Shown here in pieces: positions 16,453 to 25,337 of a stretch of DNA of 53,124 nt. The notes beneath the pieces were generated by a model that was not told the DNA's origin, ran no database searches, and saw nothing but the letters and a program-made list of their open reading frames with translations. The position numbers and the translations under genes were made by a program. Source of the DNA: an uncultured Treponema sp. (GTDB lineage Bacteria > Spirochaetota > Spirochaetia > Treponematales > Treponemataceae); NCBI GenBank assembly GCA_937885175.1, contig CAKZZO010000134.1, positions 1 through 53,124 of the forward strand, given 5' to 3'. Position 1 is the first letter of the stretch. Each line of letters opens with the position of its first letter.

Positions 16453-17756
16453 TTGCGCCCCAGCATCATATAGAAGAATAAGGCCGCCGTAAAGATGACC
16501 GTATTGGGAAGCCACATCAAAAGAACGCCGTTCATGCCGCTGCGACTGCCGAAAATCTGCCCCAGAATCATCATTGCCCAGTAGGCCACCGAAATGAAAA
16601 GTCCGATTATCAGTCCGATTGTCTGTCCGTTGTGCTTGCCGAAAATCAATGCAAGGGGCAAGGCAAGCAGGGCAAAGAAAATAGAGCCAAAGGGTACGGA
16701 AAATTTCTTGTTGTATTCAAGCCGATATTTATTCAGATCCTTGGGATTTACCCCCGTATCTTTTTCCATCTCCTTTATGCGCTGCTTTAAGTCGTAGGAA
16801 GTCATCTCGCTGGGGATGACGCGATTACTTCCGCTGAAAAAGGAAGACTCAAAGATGTTGAGCATGAGATTCTTTGCCTGCAGCACATCGTAATTCGTCT
16901 TGTTGGAGCTGTCAAAAAAAACAACGGTAGAATCATTCATCTCAATGGACATGAGGACACCGACCGTGGTGGATTTTTTTACGTCCGAAGCATCCGCCAC
17001 GATGATGCGCTGGTTACCATTAGTATCCGTGTCAAAAAAAACCAAGTCGCTGACCTTGGTGCCGTTTACCTGCCCGATAACCAGCGTCTTGTCGTTGGTT
17101 CGCTTTACCGAATTTGACTCCAGTTCGATTGCAGGATTTGACATCAAAATGGTTCTGCGAAGCTGATTGTATTTTATAGTGCCCAAAGGCAAGAGGTAGT
17201 CGTTTACAAAAAATGATACGATTGAAATGACCAGACCCAAAATGATTACGGGAAGCACCAGAATCTTGTAGCCCAAGCCTGACGCGCGGAGAATAAGCAC
17301 TTCGTTTTCCGTCACGAGGCGGCCAAGGCACATCAAGAATCCCACCAGCGTGGCAAAGGGCGCAGACTGGGCAATAATCATGGGGAGCGAATAGGAAATA
17401 AGACGAAGCACGTCCGCAAGGGGAACCCGTTTTTTGAGGATATTTTCTGCCAAAAGCAGAATCTGATTGCAAAAAAACACCATGAAGAAAAACAAAAATG
17501 CTATGAAAAAATAAAGAAACAGTTCTTTTGTAAGGTAGCGCACCATGACAAAACGGTTTATCCCACTCGTTTCCTGCATGGTCGTACAGAGCGTCTTGCC
17601 CAGACGGCGTAAGCCCAGACGATAGCATAGTCTGCCCGTAGCACGGAATATCCAGTTGAGCAGATTGAAAGAGCTAAAGGCTGCAAGGAACGTATCCTTT
17701 GCCTTGGAGAGGCAATCGGAGATGATATCGCTTACAAAAGCAGGCAGCAGGTTCAT
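16449..17756 (-). CDS. lptF: LPS export ABC permease family protein LptF
   Basis: The partner permease of the LptG-like protein downstream. The conserved family start MVRYLTKELFLYFF lies at residue 71, followed by transmembrane helices, a beta-rich periplasmic domain and three C-terminal helices (IFFALLALPLALIFGKHNG). The ATG at 17756 directly abuts the dut stop codon, which favours the long start, and gives an unusual 70-residue N-terminal extension with no counterpart in typical LptF. There is no ribosome binding site before the internal ATG at 17546, so I keep the long form, with some doubt. Confidence 0.82.
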   Translation of the reverse strand: MNLLPAFVSDIISDCLSKAKDTFLAAFSSFNLLNWIFRATGRLCYRLGLRRLGKTLCTTMQETSGINRFVMVRYLTKELFLYFFIAFLFFFMVFFCNQILLLAENILKKRVPLADVLRLISYSLPMIIAQSAPFATLVGFLMCLGRLVTENEVLILRASGLGYKILVLPVIILGLVISIVSFFVNDYLLPLGTIKYNQLRRTILMSNPAIELESNSVKRTNDKTLVIGQVNGTKVSDLVFFDTDTNGNQRIIVADASDVKKSTTVGVLMSIEMNDSTVVFFDSSNKTNYDVLQAKNLMLNIFESSFFSGSNRVIPSEMTSYDLKQRIKEMEKDTGVNPKDLNKYRLEYNKKFSVPFGSIFFALLALPLALIFGKHNGQTIGLIIGLFISVAYWAMMILGQIFGSRSGMNGVLLMWLPNTVIFTAALFFYMMLGRK

Positions 17757-18206
17757 CTACTTTTTGCTGACCCCCGTGCTGCCAAATCCGCCTGAGCCCC
17801 GCACTGTTTCATCAAGGCGTGCGACTGGCTTAAAGGCAGCGGTTGTTACTGGAGCGACAATGAGCTGGGCAATGCGGTCTCCATTATTGACCGTAAAAGG
17901 CTCTTTTCCCAGGTTAATCAAAATCACTTTTACTTCGCCCCGATAGTCGGAATCAATCGTGCCGGGCGTGTTCAGCACCGTAACGCCATTTTTTGCCGCA
18001 AGTCCACTTCTCGGACGCACCTGGACTTCATAGCCTTCAGGAATGGCAAAGGCAAGCCCCGTGGGAATCATGGCCCTTTCAAGGGGTGCAAGAGTGACAG
18101 GCTCAGACAAAAAGGCGCACACGTCACAGCCCGCCGCACCAGAAGTTTTGTATTCGGGAAGAATCGCACCGTCTGCAAGAGTGCAGGAAATTGAAATCGT
18201 ATTCAT
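17757..18206 (-). CDS. dut: dUTP diphosphatase
   Basis: Hydrolyses dUTP to dUMP, keeping uracil out of DNA and supplying thymidylate synthesis. All trimeric dUTPase motifs are present: AAGCDVCA (I), RPRSGLA (II), [10 protein letters not shown] (IV), the [12 protein letters not shown] uracil pocket (III) and the C-terminal [10 protein letters not shown] arm (V). The length of 149 residues is normal. The ATG at 18206 is chosen over an upstream one because the -10 box ends 7 nt before it. It heads the dut-lptF-lptG-tgt-HEAT cluster. Confidence 0.95.
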   Translation of the reverse strand: MNTISISCTLADGAILPEYKTSGAAGCDVCAFLSEPVTLAPLERAMIPTGLAFAIPEGYEVQVRPRSGLAAKNGVTVLNTPGTIDSDYRGEVKVILINLGKEPFTVNNGDRIAQLIVAPVTTAAFKPVARLDETVRGSGGFGSTGVSKK

Positions 18207-18213
18207 AGAAAAT

Positions 18214-18242
18214 ATTGTAGCAGATTGCGGGAATTGTGTCAG
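18214..18242 (-). promoter_or_regulatory. Promoter of dut
   Basis: CTGACA (18237-18242) and TACAAT (18214-18219) are spaced by 17 bp on the minus strand. Only 7 nt separate the -10 box from the ATG and no ribosome binding site is present, so the mRNA is probably leaderless. Confidence 0.6.
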
Positions 18243-18246
18243 CAGA

Positions 18247-18280
18247 CAAAAAAACACACGGATCAGACCAATCCGTGTGT
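18247..18280 (-). terminator. Terminator of rpsO-pnp
   Basis: A perfect 10-bp stem (18254-18263 with 18271-18280, loop of 7) is followed on the minus strand by seven T. It lies about 20 nt after the pnp stop. Confidence 0.85.
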
Positions 18281-18301
18281 CATATTTAGCGAAGAGATTT
18301 T

Positions 18302-20410
18302 TTATTTCTTCTGTTCCTCGATTGCATCGATGTAGCTCAGGTTCAAGCGGCCCATCTTGTCAACTTCAAGCAACTTAACGGGAATCTGCTGACCTTCTTT
18401 GAGCACATCGGTCACTTTTTCTACGCGGCCGCGAGAAAGCTTGGAAATATGGCACAAGCCTTCTTTTCCCGGCAGGATTTCGACAAAGGCGCCGAATTCC
18501 ATGATACGCTTAACCGTACCGTTGTAAATCACGCCGACTTCAGGATCGTCAACGATGCCGTGAACAGCAACTTTTGCTTCTTCAGCAGCCTTGCCATTCT
18601 TTGCATAAATCGTAACGGTGCCGTCGTCTTCGGTGTTAATCGTAACGCCGTACTGAGCACACAGAGCCTTGATTGTCTTTCCACCCGGTCCAATGAGGGC
18701 TCCGATTTTGTCAGTGTCAATCTTCATTGAAAGAATCTTGGGTGCGTAGGGGCTGATGGGCTGCGGCTTGTTGATGCACTTTTCCATAATGGAAAGAATG
18801 TGCAGACGACCTTCCTTAGCCTGTGCCAGTGCCTTTTTCATGATTTCTGTGGTAACGCCCGCAATCTTGATGTCCATCTGAAAACCGGTGATGCCGTCTT
18901 TTGTTCCGGCAACCTTAAAGTCCATGTCACCCAGGTGGTCTTCCTCACCCAGAATGTCAGACAGAATCTGATAGCGTCCGTAGGGATTGTCGCCCTCTGC
19001 TTCGGTAATCAAGCCCATAGCGATACCCGCGACCATCTTCTTCATGGGAACGCCCGCCGCCAAGAGTGACAGACAGCCGCCACAGGTAGAAGCCTGCGAT
19101 GAAGAACCGTTAGATTCCATGATTTCAGAAACAACACGCACTGTGTAGGGGAATTCCTGAATTGACGGAATCATGGGAGCCAGTGAGCGGCGAGCCAGAT
19201 TTCCGTGACCGATTTCGCGGCGACCTGTGGTCAAGCGGCCAGTTTCACCGACTGAATAGGGCGGAAAATTGTAGTGAAGGATAAAGTTTTCGCTTCTCTC
19301 ACCATCAATGTCGTCATAGACCTGTGCGTCCATGGCTGTTCCCAGTGTGGTGATAGCCAGAGACTGAGTTTCGCCGCGGGTAAACAGTGCGCTTCCGTGA
19401 GGACGGGGCAATACATTTACTTCGCAGGTAATCGGACGGATTTCGTTGCACTTGCGTCCGTCAATGCGGAGACCTTTATCCAGAATACTCTTGCGGAGCA
19501 GATTGTACTGAATGTCATCAAAGCACTGATCAAAGAGCTTCTTCTGAATTTCATCCTCAAACTGTTCTGCATGGGCGGCAAGCAACTGCTTTTTGGCGGC
19601 GCTGATTGCGTTTCCACGGTTCATCTTGCCGTCCTGGAAGCAGGCCTTCTCCAAAAGCGGAGTTGCCTCTGCAATGATGGCATCCTTGTTTGCAAGTTCC
19701 ACGTTAAGGGGAGCCAGCGGCAATTTTTCCTTGCCAGCCTTCTTAACCAGTTCGTCCTGCAGGTGACACATATCGGTGATAAAGCCCTGAGCCTTTTCCA
19801 AAGCACCCAGCATCACTTCTTCAGTGGCTTCGTTTGCACCACCTTCAACCATAGTAAAGCCGTCAGCCGTACCCGCAACGACGATTTCCAAATCTGCCTC
19901 ATCAATCTGCTTGAATGTGGGGTTGATGACGTATTCTCCGTTCAGATAGGCAACGCGGCAGGCAGCCACAGGACCATGGAAGGGAATGTCAGAAATAGAA
20001 ACAGCCGCGCTGGAGGCGATAACTGCAAGAATATCAGGCGGATTTACGCCGTCAGAAGAAACACAAGTGGGTACAATCTGAATCTCTCGTCCGAATGATG
20101 TTTCAAAAAGCGGACGCATGGGGCGGTCAATCAGACGGGAAACCAAAATTTCCTTGTCCTTGGGGCGACCTTCACGCTTGATAAAGCCGCCGGGAATCTT
20201 ACCTGCGGCATAGTATTTTTCGTTGTATTCAACGGTCACAGGAACGAAGTCCAAGCCTTCTTTTACTTCAGAAGCACAGCAGACAGTCGCCACGATTGCA
20301 GACCCCGCAAACTGCGCGTACACACAGCCGTTTGCCTGCTTACCGATTTTGCCTGTCTCAAGGATGAGTTCTTCGTTTCCGATTTTGTAGGTTACTCTTT
20401 CTACTGCCAT
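18302..20410 (-). CDS. pnp: Polyribonucleotide nucleotidyltransferase (PNPase)
   Basis: A phosphorolytic 3'-5' exoribonuclease and the main RNA-decay enzyme of the degradosome. It has two RNase PH domains (residues about 10-230 and 310-540; [10 protein letters not shown] and [15 protein letters not shown] are diagnostic), a KH domain near 555-615 ([13 protein letters not shown]) and an S1 domain at the C-terminus ([17 protein letters not shown]). The length of 702 matches the family. It lies 12 nt downstream of rpsO, the widely conserved order. The start is preceded by GGAG. Confidence 0.97.
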   Translation of the reverse strand: MAVERVTYKIGNEELILETGKIGKQANGCVYAQFAGSAIVATVCCASEVKEGLDFVPVTVEYNEKYYAAGKIPGGFIKREGRPKDKEILVSRLIDRPMRPLFETSFGREIQIVPTCVSSDGVNPPDILAVIASSAAVSISDIPFHGPVAACRVAYLNGEYVINPTFKQIDEADLEIVVAGTADGFTMVEGGANEATEEVMLGALEKAQGFITDMCHLQDELVKKAGKEKLPLAPLNVELANKDAIIAEATPLLEKACFQDGKMNRGNAISAAKKQLLAAHAEQFEDEIQKKLFDQCFDDIQYNLLRKSILDKGLRIDGRKCNEIRPITCEVNVLPRPHGSALFTRGETQSLAITTLGTAMDAQVYDDIDGERSENFILHYNFPPYSVGETGRLTTGRREIGHGNLARRSLAPMIPSIQEFPYTVRVVSEIMESNGSSSQASTCGGCLSLLAAGVPMKKMVAGIAMGLITEAEGDNPYGRYQILSDILGEEDHLGDMDFKVAGTKDGITGFQMDIKIAGVTTEIMKKALAQAKEGRLHILSIMEKCINKPQPISPYAPKILSMKIDTDKIGALIGPGGKTIKALCAQYGVTINTEDDGTVTIYAKNGKAAEEAKVAVHGIVDDPEVGVIYNGTVKRIMEFGAFVEILPGKEGLCHISKLSRGRVEKVTDVLKEGQQIPVKLLEVDKMGRLNLSYIDAIEEQKK

Positions 20411-20422
20411 TACACGCTCCGC

Positions 20423-20692
20423 TTATTTGCGCAAGCCGAGCTCTTTAATCAGAGAGCGGTAGAGTTCGAGATCGCGACCCTGCAAGTATTTCAGCAACTT
20501 TCTGCGCTGACCAACTGCTTTGAGAAGCCCACGAGATGCGCCCGTGTCTTTCGGGAAACGCTGTTTGTGAGCGGTAAGCTGTTTGATGCGTTCGGTCAAC
20601 AAAGCGACCTGAACTTTTGTGTTGCCGGTGTCTGAATCATTTGCACCGAATTTGCCGACGATAGCAGCCTTTTCTTCTTTTGTAAGTGCCAT
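20423..20692 (-). CDS. rpsO: 30S ribosomal protein S15
   Basis: The primary 16S rRNA-binding protein of the central domain. The 89-residue length and the signatures GSTxVQVALLTERI-like DTGNTKVQVALLTERI, LTAHKQRFPKDTGASRGL and RRKLLKYLQGRD are diagnostic. A perfect AGGAG ribosome binding site precedes the ATG. In most bacteria ribF or truB lies directly upstream; here a glycine-rich lipoprotein gene does instead, and a ribF fragment is found 27 kb away. Confidence 0.97.
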   Translation of the reverse strand: MALTKEEKAAIVGKFGANDSDTGNTKVQVALLTERIKQLTAHKQRFPKDTGASRGLLKAVGQRRKLLKYLQGRDLELYRSLIKELGLRK

Positions 20693-20905
20693 TACTTACT
20701 CCTTAAAATATATTTTTCCCCTGAATTGCCAAAACATGACCTGCCCTTACCATTCCTTGTGGCGAACCATCGGAATTCAGCAGCAAGACGCTCTCCGAAA
20801 ACCGATTTTTTAGCCGTCAGAACGATATGAACACAAACAAGGGTTTGTGCTGGCGTGGTCTTTGCACCGCGACCAGACAGTTGTACCGAATATGATACAG
20901 ACTTT

Positions 20906-20933
20906 ATTGTAGTGAAATGCAGAGAAAAGTCAA
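20906..20933 (-). promoter_or_regulatory. Promoter of rpsO with a long leader
   Basis: TTGACT (20928-20933) and TACAAT (20906-20911) are spaced by 16 bp on the minus strand, about 215 nt upstream of the rpsO start. The stretch 20693-20905 therefore reads as an untranslated leader. S15 is autoregulated through its leader in several bacteria; I see no defined fold here. Confidence 0.55.
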
Positions 20934-20969
20934 TCTGTGTGATACGGACGGCACAGGGCATTGCGGTTT

Positions 20970-23900
20970 TTACAGCGAGCCGACGGTTATGCTGGTGCCG
21001 CCGCTACCGGCAGCCCCTCCGCTTCCGCCGCTTGCAACGCCGCTCGTAACAGAAGTGCTGTTATCCTGTGAGCCGTTGCCACCGTTGGTCGTGCCTTTTC
21101 CGCCTGAGCCTGCGCCACCGCCAACATAGATATGACCGCCTGAATGCCCGGTGATTGAGCCGCCTGCTCCACCACCGCCTCCTCCGCCACCGGCACCGCC
21201 CGTACCGATGTCCGCGCCTTTTCCACCCGCGCCGCCGCCGCCGCCTGAGCCTCCTGCGCCCGCAGTCCAATCGCGGTTATAGCCGGTGTTCTCATCTTTT
21301 ACGCGGTAGTTATATACTTTGTTTCCGCTTGTGTCCTTGCCGCTTCCGCTTGTAGCAGTATAGAGCGCACCGCCGCTTCCCGCGCTTCCGCCCACGCCGC
21401 CTGTCGCCGTGATTGTTATCGTGCTTTCTTTTTTGATAGAGCCGCATGAGGAACTGCTACCGCCCGCAGAACCGTTACCGCCCGAGTTTCCTGCGACGCT
21501 TCCTGTCGTGCTGATTTCTGCAATTGAAATGCCACTTCCGCCGCTTCCGCCCGCGCCGCCATTACCGCCCGCCGTTCCGATTCCGGCTCCACCGCCGCCC
21601 GCGCCTTTTCCGCCAGCACCACCTGTTCCGCCACATGCGGCTGAATGGCTGCCGTTGTATTGCATCCATGCGTCCGCAGCGTTTGCCGAGCCATTTCCCG
21701 CATCGCCGCCCTTTCCGCCAGTCGCCACGACCGTGCCGTAGCCGTAGATGTTAAAAATCGCCCCGCTTGGAAGAAGAATTCCCGCGCCTCCACCCGCGCT
21801 TGTACCGCCATTTGCACCAGTCGCGGTAAGCGTACAGCCTTCTTCAATATAAAGATTCACCGAGCCGTCGTTTGCTACTTTTAGACCATATCCGCCCGCC
21901 GTGCTGTTCGTAAGCGATACATCTGAGCTTACAACATGCGTTCCCCTTGTCAGTGAATTTCCGCTTGTAGAACTTGTCACCACCGTGCCTTTTGCCGTCC
22001 ACTGCGCGTAGAGCGTGGTCGCTGCCGTCAGGTCGCTTGTCTTTGCGCTCGTGCCGTCCGCGTTGTAGTATTTTGTGCCGCCGCTTGCCGCGTCGTAGAA
22101 ACCGCTCAGCGTGTAGCCCGTACGCGCAAAACTTCCGAGCGCGGCGGGGTGGTTTGACGGCGGATTTGTGGTAGTGAGCGTAGGCATCGCCTCACCGTAG
22201 GTCGCCGTAACGGTGGTGGTGGTGGTAGCACCCTTTGCCCAGCCCGTGCTGATGGTGACGGTGCACGTAATGACTTTCCACCGCGCGTAGAGCGTCTTTG
22301 TTCCCGCCGTGGTGTACGTGGTCGCGCTCGCCTTTGCGCCCGTGTAATACTGCGTGCCGCCCGTCGTAGCGTCAGTGTCATAGTAACCTTGGAACGTGTA
22401 GCCCGTGCGCGTGGGAATGCTTGTAAGCGCGGGCATATCGCTTCCGTAGGTGGCGGTCACGCTTGCCGTTCCGCCTGTGCCGCCGTTTGCGTTTAAGGTG
22501 ACGGTATAGGTGTTAGCCGTCCACTTGGCGTAATACGTTTTGTTTCCCGTGCTTCCACTTGCAATCTGCGTGACTGCGCTTCCGCTGAGTGTGGAAGTGG
22601 TGTACCAGCCGCCAAAGGTGTAGCCCGTGCGGGTGATGTTGCTTGCGGTGGGAAGCGTGACTGCGCTTGATTCCACGGTGTATGACATGGGCTTGGTGTA
22701 GCCGCTTACCCACGAGCCGCTGTTTTCGTTCAGCGTGATGGTGTAACTCGTTGCCGTCCACTTGGCGTAGAGCGTGGCGTTTGCGGTGAAGGTGTATGAG
22801 CCTCCCGCCGTGTAGTTTGCACCCGTGCCGCTTGCATTTGCGTTCCAGCCACCAAAGATGTAGCCAGTGTGGGTAAAGCCGTTTGTCTTTAGCGTAAGAT
22901 TGGTCGCATAGCCCGTGACGGTTTGCGAAGCCACGCTTCCTGAAACATCGGTGGGGTGCGATGAGCCTTTGTTCCCGTTATAGGTGATGGTGTACTGCCA
23001 GACGGCGTACAAGTCCACCGTGTCGTTTTTCGTGGCAGTCAAATTGAGCGTGCCGCTCTTTCCGTCCGTGTACACCGCGCTTGTTGCAGTCGCGGACAAT
23101 GCCCAGCCCACAAAGGTCGCGTCCGTGCGCGTCCAGCCGAGCGAAGAAAGCGTCTGCAAACTCTGAGCTGTGTCGTAGGTAAAGCCTTGCGTTTTGGTCG
23201 TGCTGTCGGAAGCCGACGTGTTTTTGTGGAAGCGCACGGTGTACGGATTTCCCGTCCACTTGGCGTATAAGTTCTTGTTTCCCGTTGAGTCAGCGGGGAT
23301 TTGGGCGACCGCCGTACCCGTGAGCGAAGCGTTGTCGTACCAGCCAGCAAAGGTGTAGCCTGTTTTTGTCACTTGCGCGGCAGAGGGAAGCGTAACGGCG
23401 TTATGGCGCGTATAGGTCGCCTGTGCGGTCGCTCCGGTGGAAAGACTTCCGCCATTCCATGTGTAGGAGATAGTATAAGTCTTATCAAGCGCGGAAATCG
23501 TGTTTTTTTCCATGTCCGCGGAGACGCTTGTTACCCCGCTTGCAATTCCCGCATATTCCCGCCATTCGCCTAAAAGCACCGTTTTTGCGCTGTCAGCGTA
23601 GAACCTAAACACCACCGCATATGTTCCCGCAGGGATGCCACTTTTCTCGTAGGTGACGATGCCGCCTGTCGGGGTGAGGTTTTCTTCTGCAAAGCCGCTC
23701 ACCGCAGAGCCAGTAAGGCTGAACAGCCCCGCCGTCACGACCGCCACACCAGAAGAAGGATAGGAAACAGATACCTTTACCCCCCCCCCTATTGTTTTCC
23801 GCGTCTGCTCCGATCGCGTAGAGTGAGAGCGTAAATGAGAGCGCGTTTTCCGCGCCCGAGACGATTTCTGTGCGCCCTACCGAGCCTGAATACTTTGCCC

Positions 23901-24390
23901 CGCCTTTTTGGGCTATCAGCCTGAAATTCCAGAAGCCTTCGGTAACGGCAATTTCCGCGCTCGTAAATTCCGTAAGCGCGTTTGTAGCCGTGCCGCTTGA
24001 AGCCCAGAGATTCTGCCACGCAAAGCCGCCGTCGGTGCTTCCGTACAAGGTAAACGAAGTAAAGTCGGAGGCGGTCAAGACAGGAAGCGCGGTGCGAAAA
24101 GCAGAAGCCTCCTCATCTGATTCAGCATACAAAGGAGTGCCATCTTCATCAGTAAGGCGTAGCGAAAGGTAGGCAAGCGCGTTTTCCTTTTCATCGCGGA
24201 CTTTGCCAGCATCGTCTTTACTCTCATCGTTCGCAGTGTTTCCAATCTGCACGACAATTTCTGCCGCTACGGGAGCCGTCTCTTCATCAGACGAGGAACA
24301 GCCAAAAAAAATGAGCGGTCCGCAGAGTAACATCAGCAGACACCGAAGGAGAATGCTAAAACGTAAGAAAAAACGAGCCGCAGTTTGCAT
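20970..24390 (-). CDS. Lipoprotein 1: InlB-repeat, glycine-rich surface lipoprotein, out of frame at a poly-G tract
   Basis: The protein is split over two frames. Part 1 (24390 down) has a signal peptide with lipobox LIFFGC and a 200-residue domain almost identical to lipoprotein 2. At the G10 tract (23780-23789) the frame is lost and translation ends at 23605. Part 2, in the next frame, runs from the tract to 20970. It holds six Listeria-Bacteroides/InlB B repeats, each ending in YAKW, YAVW, YARW or YAQW (about residues 310-790 of the joined protein), and a glycine-rich tail (GGAGGSGGGGGAGG). With G9 the reading frame is whole (1139 residues). The outer surface is the likely location and adhesion the likely role, by analogy. 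-10 TATACT (24399-24404) ends 8 nt before the ATG. Confidence 0.8.
23780..23789 (-). repeat. Poly-G (G10) slippage tract in lipoprotein 1
   Basis: Ten consecutive C on the plus strand (G on the coding strand). Nine or twelve G restore the frame with the downstream part, ten does not. The paralogue at 34846-39546 has an interrupted GGCGGGG here and is in frame. Confidence 0.9.
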
Positions 24391-24435
24391 TTGGATTTAG
24401 TATACCATGTGTTTTATAATAGAAAAGTATGGCAC

Positions 24436-24463
24436 GATAAATCGCTACCCGATTCTGATAAAA
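24436..24463 (-). promoter_or_regulatory. LytTR-type direct repeat, site D (lipoprotein 1 promoter)
   Basis: GATAAAT at 24436 and GATAAAA at 24457 (plus-strand reading) are exactly 21 bp apart. The -10 box TATACT of lipoprotein 1 (24399-24404) lies 31 bp away on the minus-strand side. The same repeat occurs at three other promoters of the island, there 42-43 bp from the -10 box. Confidence 0.6.
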
Positions 24464-24503
24464 ACTTATTCACTGAACGAGCTAAAACGGGTATGATTAT
24501 CGT

Positions 24504-25337
24504 ATGCTTAGGATTGCAGTGTGCGATGATGAAGAAGATCAGCGGGAAGCGATGCATCAGATGGTGCAACAGTATGTCTCTCCCCCAAAAAGTGCATCCT
24601 CGATAGAAGCGCACATAGCTGACTTTTCATGCGCCCACGACCTGCTTGCCTCATTAGGCGAAGGCAGTGTGTTTGACATCGCGCTTTTGGACATCTATAT
24701 GCCAGAAATGGACGGCGTAACGCTTGCCCGGGAAATACAGAGCCGTTCGCCAGACACCAGAATCATCTTTCTTACATCGTCTGTCGATTACGCCGTCACC
24801 GCGTATGCGCTTGGCGCGGTGCATTACCTTGTAAAACCATTCGCACAAAAAGATGTCTTTGCCGCGCTAGACAGGGCTTGCGCATCTCTTCCTTGCGTGC
24901 CTAAAAAAATCGTCATCAACGGGGAGCACCGGGCGACAAGCGTGGTGAACATAGACGACATTATCTGCGTGGAAAGCGTGGGATATGTGCGGAACGTCAC
25001 CACAAAAAACGGCATCCTTATCGAAAAGCGGCTCACTTTGAGCGATTTTCTCTCCGAATTTAACCGCCTCTCACCCGGACAATTCATGCTTCCCTACCGA
25101 GGCTACGTGATAAATCTTGCCGCCGTGCGCACCGTCGCGCCCCTCTGCGTGGAGATGAAAGACGGCACAAAGATTCCACTAAAGCGCGGCGACTACACCG
25201 CGGTAAAGAATGCCTTATTTGACTATTCTTTTGTACGGGGGGGGGGGATTTTAAATGACCACATTTTGGCTCATCGTGCTTTTTGTAAACAGCGTGACCT
25301 ATGGGTGCCATGCGGTCTGTCTGTACTTGCTTTCTGA
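24504..25337 (+). CDS. Response regulator 1, receiver plus LytTR DNA-binding domain, poly-G in the 3' end
   Basis: The receiver domain spans residues 1-120 (acidic pair DDEE at 8-11, phosphoacceptor D63 in LLDIYMPEMDG, LTSS, VKPF) and the LytTR domain about 135-245 (ICVESVGYVRNV, MLPYRGYVINLAAVRTV). It should bind paired direct repeats and activate transcription. A G11 tract (25237-25247) follows the LytTR domain. As sequenced, the frame continues 80 nt into the kinase gene (277 residues). With G10 the protein ends RGGGF directly before the kinase ATG; with G12 it ends in an ATGA overlap. -10 TATGAT (24492-24497) ends 6 nt before the ATG, without a Shine-Dalgarno sequence. Confidence 0.88.
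   Translation: MLRIAVCDDEEDQREAMHQMVQQYVSPPKSASSIEAHIADFSCAHDLLASLGEGSVFDIALLDIYMPEMDGVTLAREIQSRSPDTRIIFLTSSVDYAVTAYALGAVHYLVKPFAQKDVFAALDRACASLPCVPKKIVINGEHRATSVVNIDDIICVESVGYVRNVTTKNGILIEKRLTLSDFLSEFNRLSPGQFMLPYRGYVINLAAVRTVAPLCVEMKDGTKIPLKRGDYTAVKNALFDYSFVRGGGILNDHILAHRAFCKQRDLWVPCGLSVLAF
25237..25247 (+). repeat. Poly-G (G11) slippage tract in response regulator 1
   Basis: Eleven consecutive G between the LytTR domain and the kinase start at 25255. Slippage changes the regulator's tail and its overlap with the kinase gene. The tract also lies at ribosome-binding-site distance (7 nt) from the kinase ATG. Confidence 0.9.

Noticed and set aside
20692..20961. A small minus-strand frame between rpsO and lipoprotein 1
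   Set aside because: It spans the rpsO promoter and leader, shares a base with rpsO, and has no ribosome binding site or known motif.
20970..24390. Long open frames on the plus strand opposite lipoprotein 1 (for example 21409-21741)
   Set aside because: They are mirror images of glycine- and threonine-rich coding repeats, rich in Pro and Arg, without ribosome binding sites or recognisable domains.
25240..25254. GGGGATTTTAA after the G11 tract as a relic of the palindromic repeat family
   Set aside because: Only about ten bases match and none of the hairpins are present; chance similarity is more likely.
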